From assembly GCA_964581905.1 (NCBI GenBank), contig CAZOQJ010000119.1, positions 1-7,760 on the forward strand: a stretch of DNA of 7,760 bases, read 5' to 3'. The DNA is from CAZBWE01 sp964581905 (lineage in GTDB: Bacteria; Planctomycetota; Phycisphaerae; Sedimentisphaerales; Anaerobacaceae). The notes beneath the pieces are model-generated. The model saw nothing but the letters and a program-made list of their open reading frames with translations. It ran no database searches and was not told where the DNA came from. Positions 6,162 to 7,760 of this stretch are shown piece by piece. Each line of letters starts with the position of its first letter. Within the stretch, counting starts at the first letter, position 1. Made by a program: the position numbers and the translations under genes.

Positions 6162-7760
6162 ATGGCAAAGGTGAATTCGGCCCAAGCGTTGCCTCCTATA
6201 GAGCAATTACGAGGTAGAACCCTCGGCAGAATACTCATAAAAATGGGCTTTCTCAACAGAGAAAAAGTCCATGAATGTATGAAAATCCAGCAGCATCGCC
6301 ATGGTGATGTTCAAATAGGCCAGATTTTTCTTGAACTCGGCCTGGTCGATGAAAAACATCTACAGCTTGCCCTGGCTGCCCAAAAGGGAATGGAATATAT
6401 CAACCTGAACGATTTCGAAATCTCGCCTGATGTAATCGAAAAAGTTCCGGCACAAATGGCAAAGACATATCACATCGTACCAATCGAATATAACAAAGAG
6501 CGAAATGAATTGAGTGTTGCTCTTGATAATGCAGATAACTTCAGAGCAACCGACGACCTCAGCACACTAATGGGTTTTAACGTTTCGGCGAAGCTAACTG
6601 ACCCAGAAGCATTAGAAAAGACACTAACCAAGTATTACGACGAAACGCAACAGGATGAAAACATCAACGAGTTAATAGACGAGATACAAGGCGACAGTTT
6701 CCTTGCAGAGTTTGAAGGCCGGAGCCAAAGTATCGACCTGGATGAATTAAAAGAACTATCCGAGTCAAATCCCGTCAAAAAGCTGCTAAATCTGGTTCTG
6801 CTTCAAGCAATTCGTGATAAGGCCTCAGATATCCATTTTGAGCCATTTGAAAACGAGTACAAGATGCGTTACCGTATTGACGGCGTGCTTTACGAAATGA
6901 TTCCGCCTCCGAAGTACATTGCTGCGGCGCTTAGCTCGCGTATCAAGGTTATGGCAAGTCTGGACATCGCCGAGAGACGTCTACCACAAGACGGGCGAAT
7001 TTCACTTACAGTCCAGGGCAAACCTGTCGATTTGCGTGTCAGCGTTTTGCCAACGATGTTTGGGGAAAGTGTCGTATTGCGTGTACTTGACCGCAGCCAA
7101 ACCAAGTTTGATTTGGCCGAGCTCGGTTTGAGTAAGGAAGACCATGAATTAGTCCGCCAGCTTATCCACAAACCCAACGGTATCATAATCACAACTGGTC
7201 CCACCGGTTGCGGCAAAACAACTACACTTTATGCCGCCCTGCATGAACTTAACGATATTAAAACAAAAATAATCACTACAGAAGACCCTGTAGAATACGA
7301 TATAGACGGGCTTGTCCAGGTTCAGATTAAATCCGATATCGGTCTTACTTTCGCAAGGTGTTTACGCTCAATTTTACGTCAAGACCCTGATGTTATATTA
7401 GTGGGCGAAATTCGTGACCTTGAAACAGCAGAAATTGCGGCGCAGGCCTCTCTAACAGGCCATGTAGTGTTCACTACCCTGCATACAACTGATGCTCCAA
7501 GCTCGATAGCACGACTTTTGGATTTAGGGGTTGAGCCGTTTCTTCTTACCGCTACGATTGAAGGTATTGTTGCCCAAAGATTGGTTAGAAAAATATGCTC
7601 AAATTGCAAAACAGAATTTAAGCCAAGTGAAACTCAATTAATGGACTTACGCATTACCCCAGATGACATCAAAGGTAAGAAGTTCTATTACGGTCGAGGC
7701 TGCAACAAGTGTAATAAGACCGGCTATAGGGGTCGAATAGGAATCTTCGAAATTATGGTA
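6162..7760 (+). CDS. pilB: Second PilB/GspE-type assembly ATPase, 3' end beyond the window
   Basis: The frame is open from ATG 6162 to the right edge: 533 residues, lacking roughly the last 40-50. It is a paralogue of the ATPase at 2839. An 18-residue extension precedes a degenerate MshEN region: TLGRILIKMGFL... (20-43), a seven-residue spacer, then QIGQIFLELGLV... (51-74); both motifs lack the usual leading arginine. An acidic linker (about 158-200) leads to N2 (KASDIHFEPF, 220-229). The ATPase core has Walker A GPTGCGKT (346-353), Asp box TTEDPVEY (372-379), Walker B region VILVGEIRD (411-419) after the usual RQDPD, and His box TGHVVFTTLHT (432-442). Zinc-finger cysteines C479/C482 and C514/C517 identify PilB/GspE rather than PilT. 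It has its own promoter and Shine-Dalgarno. It could serve the same pilus as the first PilB, another pilus, or a type II secretion system (GspE); the genes right of the window would decide. Confidence 0.92.
   Translation, partial: MAKVNSAQALPPIEQLRGRTLGRILIKMGFLNREKVHECMKIQQHRHGDVQIGQIFLELGLVDEKHLQLALAAQKGMEYINLNDFEISPDVIEKVPAQMAKTYHIVPIEYNKERNELSVALDNADNFRATDDLSTLMGFNVSAKLTDPEALEKTLTKYYDETQQDENINELIDEIQGDSFLAEFEGRSQSIDLDELKELSESNPVKKLLNLVLLQAIRDKASDIHFEPFENEYKMRYRIDGVLYEMIPPPKYIAAALSSRIKVMASLDIAERRLPQDGRISLTVQGKPVDLRVSVLPTMFGESVVLRVLDRSQTKFDLAELGLSKEDHELVRQLIHKPNGIIITTGPTGCGKTTTLYAALHELNDIKTKIITTEDPVEYDIDGLVQVQIKSDIGLTFARCLRSILRQDPDVILVGEIRDLETAEIAAQASLTGHVVFTTLHTTDAPSSIARLLDLGVEPFLLTATIEGIVAQRLVRKICSNCKTEFKPSETQLMDLRITPDDIKGKKFYYGRGCNKCNKTGYRGRIGIFEIMV

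Noticed and set aside
6890..7216. 108-codon minus-strand open frame inside the second pilB
   Set aside because: It is antisense to the N2 and Walker A coding region and carries no recognisable domain.
1..7760. CRISPR array, tRNA, rRNA, insertion sequence, phage or defence genes
   Set aside because: I saw no regularly spaced repeats, transposase-like protein, tRNA-like clover-leaf or phage/defence domain; the coding space is filled by the six genes listed.

Overview
The window is a stretch of a Gram-negative-type bacterial chromosome with moderate GC in genes and about 30% GC in its one long intergenic gap. All genes are on the + strand. Gene content (plant-type glutamine cyclotransferase, sorbitol-dehydrogenase-like MDR enzyme, CinA, and PilB/PilT ATPases with a RQAPN variant before Walker B) suggests an environmental Planctomycetota/Phycisphaerae-like organism. 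That placement is inference from the style of the proteins and is not proven by any marker here.

Left half (1-2798): the 3' part of a glutaminyl-peptide cyclotransferase gene runs in from the left edge. After 41 bases comes a complete zinc-dependent medium-chain dehydrogenase, followed after a single base by cinA (CinA/NMN amidohydrolase). The dehydrogenase and cinA are almost certainly co-transcribed and translationally coupled. A 30-base, nearly perfect GC-rich palindrome lies in frame inside cinA and appears to lengthen a loop of the N-terminal domain. It looks like a mobile palindromic repeat tolerated as protein sequence.

Right half (2795-7760): a type IV pilus motor module. A PilB/GspE-type extension ATPase (2839-4581) is followed after 21 bases by a PilT retraction ATPase (4603-5751). 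A 410-base AT-rich gap then precedes a second PilB/GspE paralogue (6162 to beyond the right edge). Each pilB has its own strong extended -10 sigma70-type promoter (17-base spacer, TGnTATAAT). The first promoter overlaps the cinA stop codon and implies a leader of only about 9 bases; the second has a leader of about 38 bases with a good Shine-Dalgarno. The gap before the second pilB is extremely poor in G on the + strand (16 G against 73 C in 300 bases), as expected of a Rho-dependent termination zone for the pilB-pilT transcript.

Working together, the two PilB paralogues would drive assembly of a pilus or type II-like pseudopilus, and PilT would drive disassembly. The first PilB carries a clean 24-5-24 MshEN layout (a c-di-GMP-binding fold in relatives), and the second carries a degenerate version, which suggests different control of the two motors. 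I see no tRNA, rRNA, CRISPR array, insertion sequence or phage gene. Apart from the palindrome, the intergenic gap and the motor arrangement, these are ordinary housekeeping and surface-motility genes; I see no clear new system.
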